Assembly (NCBI GenBank): GCA_023388935.1
Contig: JAEWFG010000370.1
Location: forward strand, 34,804-98,803
Source of the DNA: Pseudomonadota bacterium
Lineage (GTDB): Bacteria > Pseudomonadota > Alphaproteobacteria > Rhizobiales > Xanthobacteraceae
DNA length: 64,000 nucleotides
Reading direction: 5' to 3'
The notes under the pieces are model-generated. The model ran no database searches. It was not told the origin of the DNA and saw only the letters and a program-made list of their open reading frames with translations. The translations under genes were made by a program, and so were the position numbers. Shown here piece by piece: positions 1 to 8,522 of this stretch (the first letter of the stretch is position 1; every line of letters starts with the position of its first letter).

Positions 1-1
1 G

Positions 2-73
2 GAACCGCTGCTGTTTGCGCGGGGAAAGTATGGCCGGTTGCTTGCTGATGATGAACCCAAGAAGTCGCCGTAA
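2..73 (+). CDS. C-terminal end of an unidentified protein (partial)
   Basis: An open frame enters from the left edge and ends at TAA 71-73. It encodes 23 residues beginning EPLLFARGKYGRLL and ending KKSP. The composition is normal for a soluble protein tail, but too little is present to name a family. It converges on the dehydrogenase gene that ends at 99, leaving 25 bases between the stops. It could also be a chance open frame. Confidence 0.35.
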   Translation, partial: EPLLFARGKYGRLLADDEPKKSP

Positions 74-98
74 CGCGCTTCAGCTCGCGCTCGACAGC

Positions 99-1007
99 TC
101 AACGCCCTTTCGCTGAAAGCTTGTAGATCTCCAGCGCATCCGCTTCCGCGCCTCGCGCGGCCTTGGCCAGCCTGAAGAGCTGCCCGGCCAACGATGCCAT
201 TGGTACGGGCGTCGATGTCGTCCGCGCGACATCGGCGACCGTATCGAGGTCCTTGAGCATCGTGGCGATGTGACCGAGCGGCGGCGAGTGAATGCCCTGG
301 ACCATCCGCGGCACGAAGAGCTGAAGCGGAATGGAATCCGCGAAGCCGCCGGCCAGCGCTTCGGGCAATCGGCTGGCGTCAATCCCGGCATTCACGGCGA
401 GTCGCGTTGCTTCCGCAAGCACGGCCATCGCACATCCGACGATCACCTGGTTGCAGAGTTTTGTGGTCTGGCCGGCGCCGGTAGGGCCCATATGGGTGAA
501 CCTGCGCGCCATGGCCAGCACATAAGGCCGCGCCCTCTCGATGTCGGCTGCGTCTCCGCCGGCCATGATCGCGAGCGTGCCTTCCTCGGCGCCCTTCGTC
601 CCGCCGGAAACCGGCGCATCGATCCAGCCTGCACCGTTCGCAGCCTTCAGTCGCGTTGCAAGATCTCGCGCGGCGTCGGGATGGATGGACGAGAAGTCGA
701 CGACAAGCTTGCCTGCGCCGGGAGCCGCTGCAAGACCCTCAGGCCCGAAGATCACCTCTTCGACGGCAGCGGCATCCGTCACGCACATGAAGACGATCTC
801 CGCGTTCGCCAACAGGTCACGAGGCGTGGCTGCGCGCTTGGCGCCAGCCTCGACGAGCGGAGACACCTTACCCTCCGAACGGTTCCAGACAGAAACTTGA
901 TGGCCAGCCTTGAGCAGGCGCCGGGTCATGGGGCCCCCCATGAGTCCAAGGCCGAGATAGCCGAGCCTATCGAGGCCTTGCGGGTTTGCCTTGCTCATAT
1001 CAGCCAT
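99..1007 (-). CDS. NAD(P)-dependent 3-hydroxyisobutyrate dehydrogenase family oxidoreductase
   Basis: This 302-residue protein belongs to the beta-hydroxyacid dehydrogenase family (3-hydroxyisobutyrate dehydrogenase, tartronate semialdehyde reductase). It should oxidise or reduce a small beta-hydroxy acid with NAD(P) in the cytosol. The Rossmann motif GLGLMGGPM sits near residues 19-27, the substrate signature DAPVSGGTKGAEEGT near 130-144, and the catalytic lysine is Lys183 in GQTTKLCNQ. The ATG at 1007 is preferred because AGGAGG lies about six bases upstream; a longer frame reaches 1034 but lacks such a site. It is divergent from the ABC-transporter operon and may act on a related acid. The exact substrate cannot be read from sequence. 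Confidence 0.88.
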   Translation of the reverse strand: MADMSKANPQGLDRLGYLGLGLMGGPMTRRLLKAGHQVSVWNRSEGKVSPLVEAGAKRAATPRDLLANAEIVFMCVTDAAAVEEVIFGPEGLAAAPGAGKLVVDFSSIHPDAARDLATRLKAANGAGWIDAPVSGGTKGAEEGTLAIMAGGDAADIERARPYVLAMARRFTHMGPTGAGQTTKLCNQVIVGCAMAVLAEATRLAVNAGIDASRLPEALAGGFADSIPLQLFVPRMVQGIHSPPLGHIATMLKDLDTVADVARTTSTPVPMASLAGQLFRLAKAARGAEADALEIYKLSAKGR

Positions 1008-1172
1008 AGGTTGCCTCCTTCTGTCGCGGCGCAACGCCGCTTTATCATACTTTGCAGACCGAACGGCGAAACCGCCTGGCTCGCATGGCTTGCCTGACTG
1101 TTTGAACCATGAAACATTTGAGGCGGTCGGATTGGGGGCGCCGGTCGGCGCCGGAGCAGCGGAGTGGGCACG

Positions 1173-2156
1173 ATGCGAACCGTTTCGAAGTGGATCCTGG
1201 CTATGGGGGCGGCGGCGGCCGTGAGCGCGGGCGCAGCCCCATCATGGGCGCAGCAAACGATCCGCGTCGGCTGGACGATCCCGGCCGAGGAATCCAAATA
1301 CTGGATGATGCGCCGTCCGGCTGAATTTCCGGATATCGGCAAGACCTACAACATCGAATGGACCCAATTCCAGGGCACTGCGCCGATGACGCAGGCGCTG
1401 GCGGCAGGTGCACTGGATTGCGCGACACAAGCGCCGCTGTCGCTTGCCAACGGCGTGGTCGGCGGCAATCTCAAGGCCTACATCGTGGCGCAGCACGTCT
1501 TCGAGAAGCCCGGCGGCTTTTCGGTCTATTGGGCAGTGAAGGACGATTCGCCGATCAAGACGATTGCCGATCTCAAGGGCAAGACGGTCGGCATTTCCGT
1601 GATCGGTGGCGGCACGCAAGGCCCCTTCGACCTGCTGCTCAAGCAGAATGGCGTCGATCCGGCCAGGGACATCAAGCTGGTCGAAGTCGGCTTTGCCGTC
1701 TCCGAAGATGCGCTGCGTCAGGGGCGCGTTGATGCGGTCAACATGAACCAGCCGTTTGCCGCGCGTGCGGAGGCTAAGGGCGGCACAAGGAAACTGTTCT
1801 CGCTATCGCAGGCCATGCCGAACATCGTGCACATCCTGGAAGCCTGCCGTGCCGATTTCGTCGACAAGAACCCGGAGTTGGTCAAGGCTTATGTCCGCGA
1901 CATCACGTCAGGCATGAAAAAGGCGCTGGCAAACCGCGAAGAGACCTTGAAGGTCGTGTCCGAAGTGCTGAAAGCCCCCATTCCGGTGCTCGATACTTAC
2001 CTGCTCAAGGACAACGATTTCGGCCGCGATCCCGGCGCGGCCCCGAACTTCCCGGCGATCCAGAAGATGCTCGACATCTATGCGGAGACGGGGATGCTGC
2101 CTAAGCTGGACGCTACGCAGTTCAAGCACCCGACGATCGTCGCGCCGCTGCAATAG
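1173..2156 (+). CDS. ABC transporter substrate-binding protein, NMT1/SsuA-type
   Basis: A 327-residue periplasmic binding protein of the nitrate/sulfonate/taurine/NMT1 class. The first 28 or so residues form a Sec signal peptide, with a likely cleavage after PSWA before QQTIRVGW. The body carries IADLKGKTVGISVIGGG, typical of the family. ATG at 1173 has GGAG eight bases upstream; a GTG at 1164 is the alternative and overlaps that ribosome site. It is the first gene of an operon with a dehydratase, one ATPase, two permeases and a NicX-like enzyme, so the ligand is probably a small organic acid or N-heterocycle. That ligand guess is inference. Confidence 0.88.
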   Translation: MRTVSKWILAMGAAAAVSAGAAPSWAQQTIRVGWTIPAEESKYWMMRRPAEFPDIGKTYNIEWTQFQGTAPMTQALAAGALDCATQAPLSLANGVVGGNLKAYIVAQHVFEKPGGFSVYWAVKDDSPIKTIADLKGKTVGISVIGGGTQGPFDLLLKQNGVDPARDIKLVEVGFAVSEDALRQGRVDAVNMNQPFAARAEAKGGTRKLFSLSQAMPNIVHILEACRADFVDKNPELVKAYVRDITSGMKKALANREETLKVVSEVLKAPIPVLDTYLLKDNDFGRDPGAAPNFPAIQKMLDIYAETGMLPKLDATQFKHPTIVAPLQ

Positions 2157-2234
2157 ACGACCGAGCGAATTGTCACAACGAGGAGATCGCGGCGTCCCGG
2201 CTGGTCCGGGACGTTGCATGAAAAAGATGTGCGT

Positions 2235-3929
2235 ATGAAGAAGTTGCGATCACGGGTCACGACAGATGGCCTCGACCGGGCCCCGCACCGCGCGTTCATG
2301 CGCGCAATGGGGCTCGACGATGCTGCTATTGCTAAGCCGATGGTGGGCGTCGTCAGCATGAAGGGCGAACAGACGCCCTGTAACATGACTCACGACTTCC
2401 AGGTGGCCGCGGCCAAGACGGGAATCGAGGAGGCCGGCGGCACGCCGCGGGAATTCTCGACCGTGTCGGTCTCCGACGGCATCAGCATGAATCACGAGGG
2501 AATGAAGTTCTCCCTGTTTTCGCGCGAACTGATCGCCGACTCGATCGAAGCCGTGGTCCACGGTCTAGCCTACGATGCGTTGATCGGATACGGCGGATGC
2601 GACAAGACGCTTCCCGGCGTGATGATGGGCATGGTTCGCTGCAACGTGCCGTCCATTTTCATCTACGGCGGCAGTTCGCTGCCAGGCCGCGTTGACGGGC
2701 GGACCCTGACGGTGCTCGACTCCTACGAGGCCGTCGGCAGCTTCATGACTGGAGAGATCGACGGCGCCACGCTCGAGCGGATCGAGCGCGCCTGTCTGCC
2801 GACCATCGGCGCGTGCGCCGGCCAGTTCACCGCGAACACCATGGGGATGGTGTCGGAGGCGATGGGCCTCACCATTCCCAATGTCTCGATGGTGCCAGGT
2901 GTCTATGCCGAACGCGCCCAGATATCGCGACGCGCCGGGCGGCTGATCATGGAGATGCTGGAACGTGGCGGGCCACTGCCACGCGACATCGTCACGCGGA
3001 AATCCCTGGAGAACGGCGCAGCGATAGTTGCCGCCACGGGCGGCTCGACCAATGCCGCCCTACATCTGCCGGCGATAGCGAACGAGGCCGGCATCGCGTT
3101 CACGATCGATGATGTCGGCGAGGTCTTTACCAGGACACCGCTGATCGGAAACCTGCGGCCAGGCGGCAAATACACGGCAAAGGATGTCTACGACATCGGC
3201 GGCGCGGCCGTTGTGATCCGCGAGCTGATTCAGAGCGGGCATATCGATGGCAGTTGTTTGTCCGTCACGGGCCGCACGCTTACGGAAGAATATGGCGCGG
3301 CCAATGCGCCCGATGGCGAGGTTGTTTACGCGGTTCGCGCACCGATCATGCCCGACGGTGGCGTGGCCGTGCTGAAGGGAAACCTCTGTCCCGATGGTGC
3401 GGTGATCAAGGTCGCAGGCCTGAAGAGCCAGTTCTTCGAAGGCGTCGCACGCGTTTTTGAGGACGAGGAGGCTTGCGTCGCAGCGGTGCGCGATCGCAGC
3501 TACAAGGCGGGCGAGGTGCTGGTGATCCGCAACGAGGGGCCGGTCGGTGGCCCCGGCATGCGCGAGATGCTCGGCGTGACCGCGCTGATTTATGGGCAGG
3601 GCATGGGCGAGAAAGTGGCCTTGATCACCGATGGCAGGTTCTCCGGCGCGACCCGCGGCATGTGCATTGGTTACGTGTCCCCCGAAGCATTTGTTGGCGG
3701 TCCGCTAGCGTTTGTTCGCGACGGGGACAAGATCCGGATTGATGCCGCAAACCGGCGGATGGATGTGCTGGTCGACGAGCAGGAACTCGTTGCTCGCCGG
3801 CGCGATTGGAAGCCACGGCCGCCTCGTCACCGCGCAGGTGCGCTCGCGAAATATGCGCGACTGGTTGGCCAGGCGCCGGGCGGAGCTGTTACGCATGAGG
3901 GCCCGGCGGAATGGCCCTGGTTCGAATGA
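2235..3929 (+). CDS. IlvD/Edd family dehydratase (dihydroxy-acid dehydratase-like)
   Basis: A 564-residue member of the IlvD/Edd dehydratase family, which removes water from 2,3-dihydroxy acids or sugar acids using an iron-sulfur cluster. Three cysteines match the [2Fe-2S] type: Cys49 (TPCN), Cys122 (GGCDKT) and Cys194 (GACAG). Lys124 is in the position of the carbamylated metal ligand. The length fits the family. The ATG at 2235 is preferred, although its ribosome site is weak; a TTG at 2214 is in frame. It sits between the binding protein and the ATPase of one ABC importer, so a catabolic role on the imported compound is as likely as branched-chain amino acid synthesis. Family confidence is high, substrate unknown. 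Confidence 0.85.
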   Translation: MKKLRSRVTTDGLDRAPHRAFMRAMGLDDAAIAKPMVGVVSMKGEQTPCNMTHDFQVAAAKTGIEEAGGTPREFSTVSVSDGISMNHEGMKFSLFSRELIADSIEAVVHGLAYDALIGYGGCDKTLPGVMMGMVRCNVPSIFIYGGSSLPGRVDGRTLTVLDSYEAVGSFMTGEIDGATLERIERACLPTIGACAGQFTANTMGMVSEAMGLTIPNVSMVPGVYAERAQISRRAGRLIMEMLERGGPLPRDIVTRKSLENGAAIVAATGGSTNAALHLPAIANEAGIAFTIDDVGEVFTRTPLIGNLRPGGKYTAKDVYDIGGAAVVIRELIQSGHIDGSCLSVTGRTLTEEYGAANAPDGEVVYAVRAPIMPDGGVAVLKGNLCPDGAVIKVAGLKSQFFEGVARVFEDEEACVAAVRDRSYKAGEVLVIRNEGPVGGPGMREMLGVTALIYGQGMGEKVALITDGRFSGATRGMCIGYVSPEAFVGGPLAFVRDGDKIRIDAANRRMDVLVDEQELVARRRDWKPRPPRHRAGALAKYARLVGQAPGGAVTHEGPAEWPWFE

Positions 3930-4054
3930 CGCGCCGAACCAGTGTGGAAGCAGCCAGTCGTCTGGCAAGTTTCTTGCTAAGCTCGTGCCGCTGAAGGAGG
4001 ACTGTCAGCAAGTTAACGACGCAACGTGCGCGCGCGAGTGAAGCTAGAGACGGG

Positions 4055-4900
4055 ATGAGGGTCGTGCCTTCGAGATCGAGTGAATGGGTGAGACCGGTGG
4101 CATCGCAGAAACCGGCTTCCGCGATTATCGAGATCGACCGCGTGTCGCAGGTTTTTCAGACCTCGGCGCGCAAGGATCATTTGGCGTTATCGGACATCTC
4201 GCTGACGATCGAAGAAGGGGCCTTCGTCTCCATCCTCGGTCCATCCGGTTGCGGCAAGTCGACATTGCTTTACATCGTCGGTGGCTTCGTCAGCCCAACC
4301 AGCGGTGCGGCCAAGATAAAGGGACAGGCAATCACGGGGCCCGGGCCGGATCGCGGACCGGTGTTCCAGGAATTTGCGCTGTTTCCGTGGAAGACCGTGC
4401 TGGGCAATGTGATGTATGGCCCGCGCCAGCAAGGTGTGCACGCCACCGAGGCCGAAGCGCAGAGTCGGGCCTTGATCGAGATGGTCGGCCTCAAGGGCTA
4501 TGAGAACTTCTATCCCAAGGAGCTGTCGGGCGGCATGAAGCAGCGTGTGGCTCTGGCCCGAACGCTTGCCTACCACCCCGAGGTCCTGTTGATGGATGAG
4601 CCGTTCGGCGCGCTCGACGCCCACACGCGGACACGCTTGCAGAACGACCTATTGAACATCTGGGAGCGTGACCGCAAGACGGTGCTGTTCGTCACCCATT
4701 CGGTCGACGAGGCGGTCTTCCTGTCGGACAAGGTCGTGATGATGTCGAAATCTCCCGGTCGCATCCGGCAGGTCATCGACATCGATCTGCCGCGGCCGCG
4801 CCGGCGCAACGAACTTTTGCTCGATCCGGGCTACCAAAATTATGTCGTCGATATCGAACGCATGTTTGATGAGAGCGACGAAGCCGGATCTCCTTCATGA
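4055..4900 (+). CDS. ABC transporter ATP-binding protein, SsuB/TauB/NrtD-type
   Basis: This ATPase energises the importer encoded around it. It shows Walker A (GPSGCGKST), a Q-loop (FQEFALFPW), the signature LSGGMKQR, Walker B (VLLMDEPFGALD) and the switch His in VTHS. The arrangement is typical of nitrate/sulfonate/taurine ATPases. From ATG 4055 it has 281 residues; GTG 4097 would give 267 and starts nearer to the conserved domain, so the start is uncertain. Its stop overlaps the next permease start by four bases (ATGA), indicating translational coupling. A gap of 125 bases with a possible weak promoter separates it from the dehydratase. Confidence 0.9.
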   Translation: MRVVPSRSSEWVRPVASQKPASAIIEIDRVSQVFQTSARKDHLALSDISLTIEEGAFVSILGPSGCGKSTLLYIVGGFVSPTSGAAKIKGQAITGPGPDRGPVFQEFALFPWKTVLGNVMYGPRQQGVHATEAEAQSRALIEMVGLKGYENFYPKELSGGMKQRVALARTLAYHPEVLLMDEPFGALDAHTRTRLQNDLLNIWERDRKTVLFVTHSVDEAVFLSDKVVMMSKSPGRIRQVIDIDLPRPRRRNELLLDPGYQNYVVDIERMFDESDEAGSPS

Positions 4901-5682
4901 TGTCCGCGGCTGTCTTGACCAGACGGGCTGCCCCGGTGCTGGCTTGCATCGGATTGCTGGCGGGGTGGCAGGTCGCATCGATCGTGCTGAAGAATGACAG
5001 CTTTCCAACGGCGATCGAGGCGATCCGCGCGATCCCGGACATCCTTGGTGACAAGGAATCGCTGATCAACATCCTGGCCTCGCTCCGCCGCATGGCGATC
5101 GGGTTCGGCATAGCCGTGCTCGTTTCGATTCCACTCGGCCTTTTGATGGGGCGCAGCCGGGCGGTCGCGGCCTTCTTCAACCCGCTCCTGATGGTGATCT
5201 ATCCGGTGCCAAAAGCGGCCCTGATGCCCATCATCATGCTGTGGCTGGGCGTCGGCGACATCACGAAGACACTGGTGATCTTCCTCGGCGTCAGCTTGCC
5301 GGTGATCTATCACAGCTTCGAGGGCGCCAAGGCGGTCGAAGAGAAGATCCTGTGGTCCGGCGCGGCGATGGGCCTCTCGGCTGCGCAGCGCCTGGTGCGG
5401 ATCGTATTGCCCGCGGCGCTTCCGGAAATCCTGACCGGGTGCCGTACCGGGCTGGTGCTGGCGCTGATCACGATGATCACCAGCGAAATGATCGCCCGCC
5501 AGTCCGGGGCCGGGAACATCCTGTTTAATGCGCTCGACATGGGCCAATACGACACCGTCTTTGCGATGATCATCATCGTGGGAGCCATGGGAATCTGCCT
5601 CGATGCGATCTTCGAGCGGGTTCGTGCCAGGCTCGTGCGCTGGTCCGAGCCTCAGTTCGACATTCCGCTGAGCTTCTCATGA
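4897..5682 (+). CDS. ABC transporter permease (BPD_transp_1), first of pair
   Basis: A 261-residue inner-membrane permease with about six hydrophobic segments and the EAA-type cytoplasmic loop (GAAMGLSAAQRLVRIVLPAALPEI), which contacts the ATPase. It belongs to the SsuC/TauC/NrtB class. It overlaps the ATPase stop by four bases and the next permease by four bases, so the three are translated as one unit. It should form the membrane channel together with the following permease, either as a heterodimer or as two alternative homodimers. Confidence 0.88.
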   Translation: MMSAAVLTRRAAPVLACIGLLAGWQVASIVLKNDSFPTAIEAIRAIPDILGDKESLINILASLRRMAIGFGIAVLVSIPLGLLMGRSRAVAAFFNPLLMVIYPVPKAALMPIIMLWLGVGDITKTLVIFLGVSLPVIYHSFEGAKAVEEKILWSGAAMGLSAAQRLVRIVLPAALPEILTGCRTGLVLALITMITSEMIARQSGAGNILFNALDMGQYDTVFAMIIIVGAMGICLDAIFERVRARLVRWSEPQFDIPLSFS

Positions 5683-6446
5683 TATCGCGACTTCTCTCAG
5701 CAAACGTCATCCTTGGGCTCGCGCCGATCGTGCTGGTGATCGCGGTGTGGCAGGGCCTCGTCTCGTCAGGCTTTGCACCTGCCGTCCTGTTGCCGCCGCC
5801 CGGATCCGTCTTCGGCCGGTTGCTCCAGCAACTCGTGACGTGGACGTTTCAGCAGGAGATCGCGGCGACCCTGATCCGGCTGTTTGCTGGCTTCGCGATC
5901 GCGGTTGTGCTCGGGGTCGGCATTGGCATCGCGGCCGCCGCCAGCCCTGCGATCAATGCCGTGGTTCGGCCGATCGTGCGCGTCCTGGCGCCGTTGCCAA
6001 AGGTTGCGCTCTATCCGGCACTCCTGCTGCTGCTCGGTTTCGGCCATGGATCCAAGATCACGCTGGTGGCGGCGGACGCACTCTTTCCCATTCTGCTGTC
6101 CACTTACTACGGAGCGTCGACCGTCGAGCAAAAGCTGATTTGGTCGGCCATGGCGGCGGGAACCCCGCGCTACGAAATCCTCTTCAAGGTGGTGTTGCCG
6201 GCGGCGATGCCGTCAATCCTGACCGGCTGTCGGATCGGCCTTGTCATTTCCTGTATCGTGGTGTTTCTGGCCGAGATGATCACGTCGACGGATGGACTGG
6301 GGCATGCCCTGATCACGGCGGCCCGGACCTTTCAGGCCGTCGACATGTTTGTGCCGCTGATCACGATCTCGCTGCTGGGCTTGATCCTGAATGGCCTGTT
6401 GGGAGCCGTGCGATCCTATCTGCTCCGGGGCTTCCCAGAGGCGTAA
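5679..6446 (+). CDS. ABC transporter permease (BPD_transp_1), second of pair
   Basis: A 255-residue membrane protein with about six hydrophobic helices. The ATPase-contact loop reads SAMAAGTPRYEILFKVVLPAAMPSI, followed by LTGCRIGLV as in its partner. It overlaps the first permease by ATGA. Single-ATPase importers of this class usually use one permease homodimer, so two different permeases suggest a heterodimeric channel. A NicX-like enzyme follows after 37 bases. Confidence 0.88.
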   Translation: MISRLLSANVILGLAPIVLVIAVWQGLVSSGFAPAVLLPPPGSVFGRLLQQLVTWTFQQEIAATLIRLFAGFAIAVVLGVGIGIAAAASPAINAVVRPIVRVLAPLPKVALYPALLLLLGFGHGSKITLVAADALFPILLSTYYGASTVEQKLIWSAMAAGTPRYEILFKVVLPAAMPSILTGCRIGLVISCIVVFLAEMITSTDGLGHALITAARTFQAVDMFVPLITISLLGLILNGLLGAVRSYLLRGFPEA

Positions 6447-6483
6447 CGAACTGAACAGAAAACGACGATACCGGGAGTGAACC

Positions 6484-7530
6484 ATGCTGGCTGATCGCAT
6501 CGAAGCAAAATGGATCGACGCGTTTTGCGAGATTTTTGAGCGATGCGCCGTCAAGGCCGGCGATACCGCGGCGATCCTTTCGGAAACGCAATCGCGCGCG
6601 CTGAATGTGCATCTGGCAGAACTCGCCTTGTTGCGCATGGGTGCGCGGCCATTTCATGTGGTGATGCCGACCCCGCGCAACCGTCACGTCGTGCCGGTTC
6701 GCTCGACGGGGGCGAGCGAGGCGATCCAGCGGCTTGGTCCAGTCATCACTGCGCTTCAGCAGGCTGGCTTTGTGGTGGACTGCACCATCGAGGGCCTGAT
6801 GCATGCGGTAGAGACGCCGGAGATCCTCAAGGCCGGCGCACGAATTCTGGTAATTTCCAACGAGCATCCCGAAGCGCTGGAGCGGATGGTGCCGGACACG
6901 GCGCTCGAGAAGCGTGTTCGTGCCGCCGCAAAGATGCTGCGTGGGACCAAGCGGATGCGCGTGACATCGAAGGCCGGTACGGCGCTCGATGTGGATATGG
7001 TTGGAGCTTCAACGGTCGGCGTATGGGGTTGGACCGACAAGCCGGGCACGCTGGCGCACTGGCCGGGCGGCATCGTCGTCAGTTTTCCCAAGAGCGGAAC
7101 GATCAACGGCACGCTGGTGATGGCGCCGGGCGACATCAACCTCACCTTCAAGCGGTACCTGGCGTCGCCGGTGAAGATGACGCTGAAGGACGATTATGTC
7201 GTCAAGCTGGAAGGCGAGGGTACGGATGCGGCAATGATGCGCGCCTATCTCGCCGCCTGGGGCGATCGGGAAGCCTATGCGGTGTCGCATGTCGGCTTCG
7301 GCATGAATCCAGGCGCGCGCTACGAAGCGCTCTCGATGTATGATCAGCGGGACACCAACGGCACGGAGATTCGCGCCGTCTCCGGCAACTTCCTGTTTTC
7401 GACCGGCGCGAACGAATTCGCCGGCCGCTACACCGCGGGCCATTTCGACTTGCCGATGATGGGAACGACCATCGAGCTCGATGGTGTTGCGGTGGTGCGG
7501 GAAGGTGTGCTGCAGGACGTCTTCGGCTAG
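6484..7530 (+). CDS. NicX-like metalloenzyme (2,5-dihydroxypyridine 5,6-dioxygenase / M29 aminopeptidase-fold family)
   Basis: A 348-residue protein that I recognise as related to NicX, the iron-dependent ring-cleaving dioxygenase of nicotinate degradation, whose fold is shared with M29 aminopeptidases. The NicX metal ligands are two histidines and one aspartate; here they correspond to His269 (SHVGFGMNPGARY), His320 and Asp322 (GHFDLP). Other shared blocks are RVTSKAGT, GTLVMAPGDINLTFKRY and SGNFLFSTGAN. The ribosome site GGGAG precedes ATG 6484. As the last gene of an ABC importer operon it probably acts on the imported compound. It could be a dioxygenase for a hydroxylated N-heterocycle or an uncharacterised relative. 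The substrate is inference. Confidence 0.8.
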   Translation: MLADRIEAKWIDAFCEIFERCAVKAGDTAAILSETQSRALNVHLAELALLRMGARPFHVVMPTPRNRHVVPVRSTGASEAIQRLGPVITALQQAGFVVDCTIEGLMHAVETPEILKAGARILVISNEHPEALERMVPDTALEKRVRAAAKMLRGTKRMRVTSKAGTALDVDMVGASTVGVWGWTDKPGTLAHWPGGIVVSFPKSGTINGTLVMAPGDINLTFKRYLASPVKMTLKDDYVVKLEGEGTDAAMMRAYLAAWGDREAYAVSHVGFGMNPGARYEALSMYDQRDTNGTEIRAVSGNFLFSTGANEFAGRYTAGHFDLPMMGTTIELDGVAVVREGVLQDVFG

Positions 7531-8519
7531 TTGCGGTCGAGCACCGGCGGTCGGGCCAGGTCAAAGTGCCGGAGCAGATCGACCATGGCCTGTAGCCGCT
7601 TTACACGATAAGCATCGACGTCAAGGCCGGAATAGTCGAGGAAGCCTGCGCCTGTTCGCAGGCCGATCCGGCCTTCGTGCATGTTTCTTGAAATCACGTC
7701 AGGCGCGCGATAGCGCTCGCTGCCAAGCGCGCCTTCGAGGTAGCGGCTGGCATAGTACAGGATATCGCCGCCGCCCCAGTCGATGAATTCGAGCAACCCA
7801 AGCACCGCATAGCGGAAGCCGAAACCGTAGCGGATTGCCTTGTCGATCTCTTCCGCGCTGGCGACGCCTTCCTCGACCATGCGCGCGGCTTCATTCATCG
7901 CCAGTGCCTGGATGCGGGGGACGATAAACCCTGGTGTTGCCGCACAGACCACCGGCACCTTGCCGATGCCTTCGAGCAACGCCTTGACCTCGCCGGTGAT
8001 GGCGGGATCGGTGGTTTTACCCGGTGAAACCTCCACCAGCGGGATCAGATAGGCTGGATTGAGCCAGTGCACGTTAAGAAAGCGGTGAGGGTTCACGACC
8101 GCGTCCGACAGATCGTCGACGAGGATGGTCGACGTGGTCGAGGCAATGATCGTATCCGGGCCGACTTGCCTTGATGCGGACCCCAGCACTTCGCGTTTGA
8201 GTTCGACGACCTCGGGAACGCCTTCGAAAACAATTCCCGCATCGGATAGCGCTGCGCCGCTTTGGCTGGCCGACACCACCGAGACCCGCGCGATGAGCGG
8301 GTCGACGTCTGCCTCGGTCAGCAGCCCCAGGTTTGACAGGCTGGTGAATGTCTTTTTGACCTCGCCGAGCGCTTCCGTTTCCAGCTTGGCGAAATCCTCC
8401 GTTGAACGCACCTTGACGTCTATCATCGTGACCGTGTGTCCCGCGTACGCGAAAGCGACGGCAATGCCGCGGCCCATGCGGCCGACCCCGAGACAGGCGA
8501 TGTTCGCGCGGCTGGTCAT
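7527..8519 (-). CDS. 3-hydroxyacyl-CoA dehydrogenase family protein
   Basis: A 330-residue NAD-dependent dehydrogenase of the PaaH/Hbd type, oxidising a 3-hydroxyacyl-CoA. GVGRMGRGI near residues 11-19 is the NAD-binding glycine loop. NVHWLNPAYLIPLVE holds the catalytic His-Glu pair, with the His in the position of the usual HFFNP motif. The usual GFIVNR is GFIVPR here, so the active-site Asn is replaced by Pro, pointing to a subfamily with a different substrate. It is the last gene of the minus operon starting at 13261, three bases behind the opine-dehydrogenase-like gene. Its stop overlaps the convergent NicX-like stop in a CTAG. Confidence 0.87.
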   Translation of the reverse strand: MTSRANIACLGVGRMGRGIAVAFAYAGHTVTMIDVKVRSTEDFAKLETEALGEVKKTFTSLSNLGLLTEADVDPLIARVSVVSASQSGAALSDAGIVFEGVPEVVELKREVLGSASRQVGPDTIIASTTSTILVDDLSDAVVNPHRFLNVHWLNPAYLIPLVEVSPGKTTDPAITGEVKALLEGIGKVPVVCAATPGFIVPRIQALAMNEAARMVEEGVASAEEIDKAIRYGFGFRYAVLGLLEFIDWGGGDILYYASRYLEGALGSERYRAPDVISRNMHEGRIGLRTGAGFLDYSGLDVDAYRVKRLQAMVDLLRHFDLARPPVLDRN

Positions 8520-8522
8520 CGG

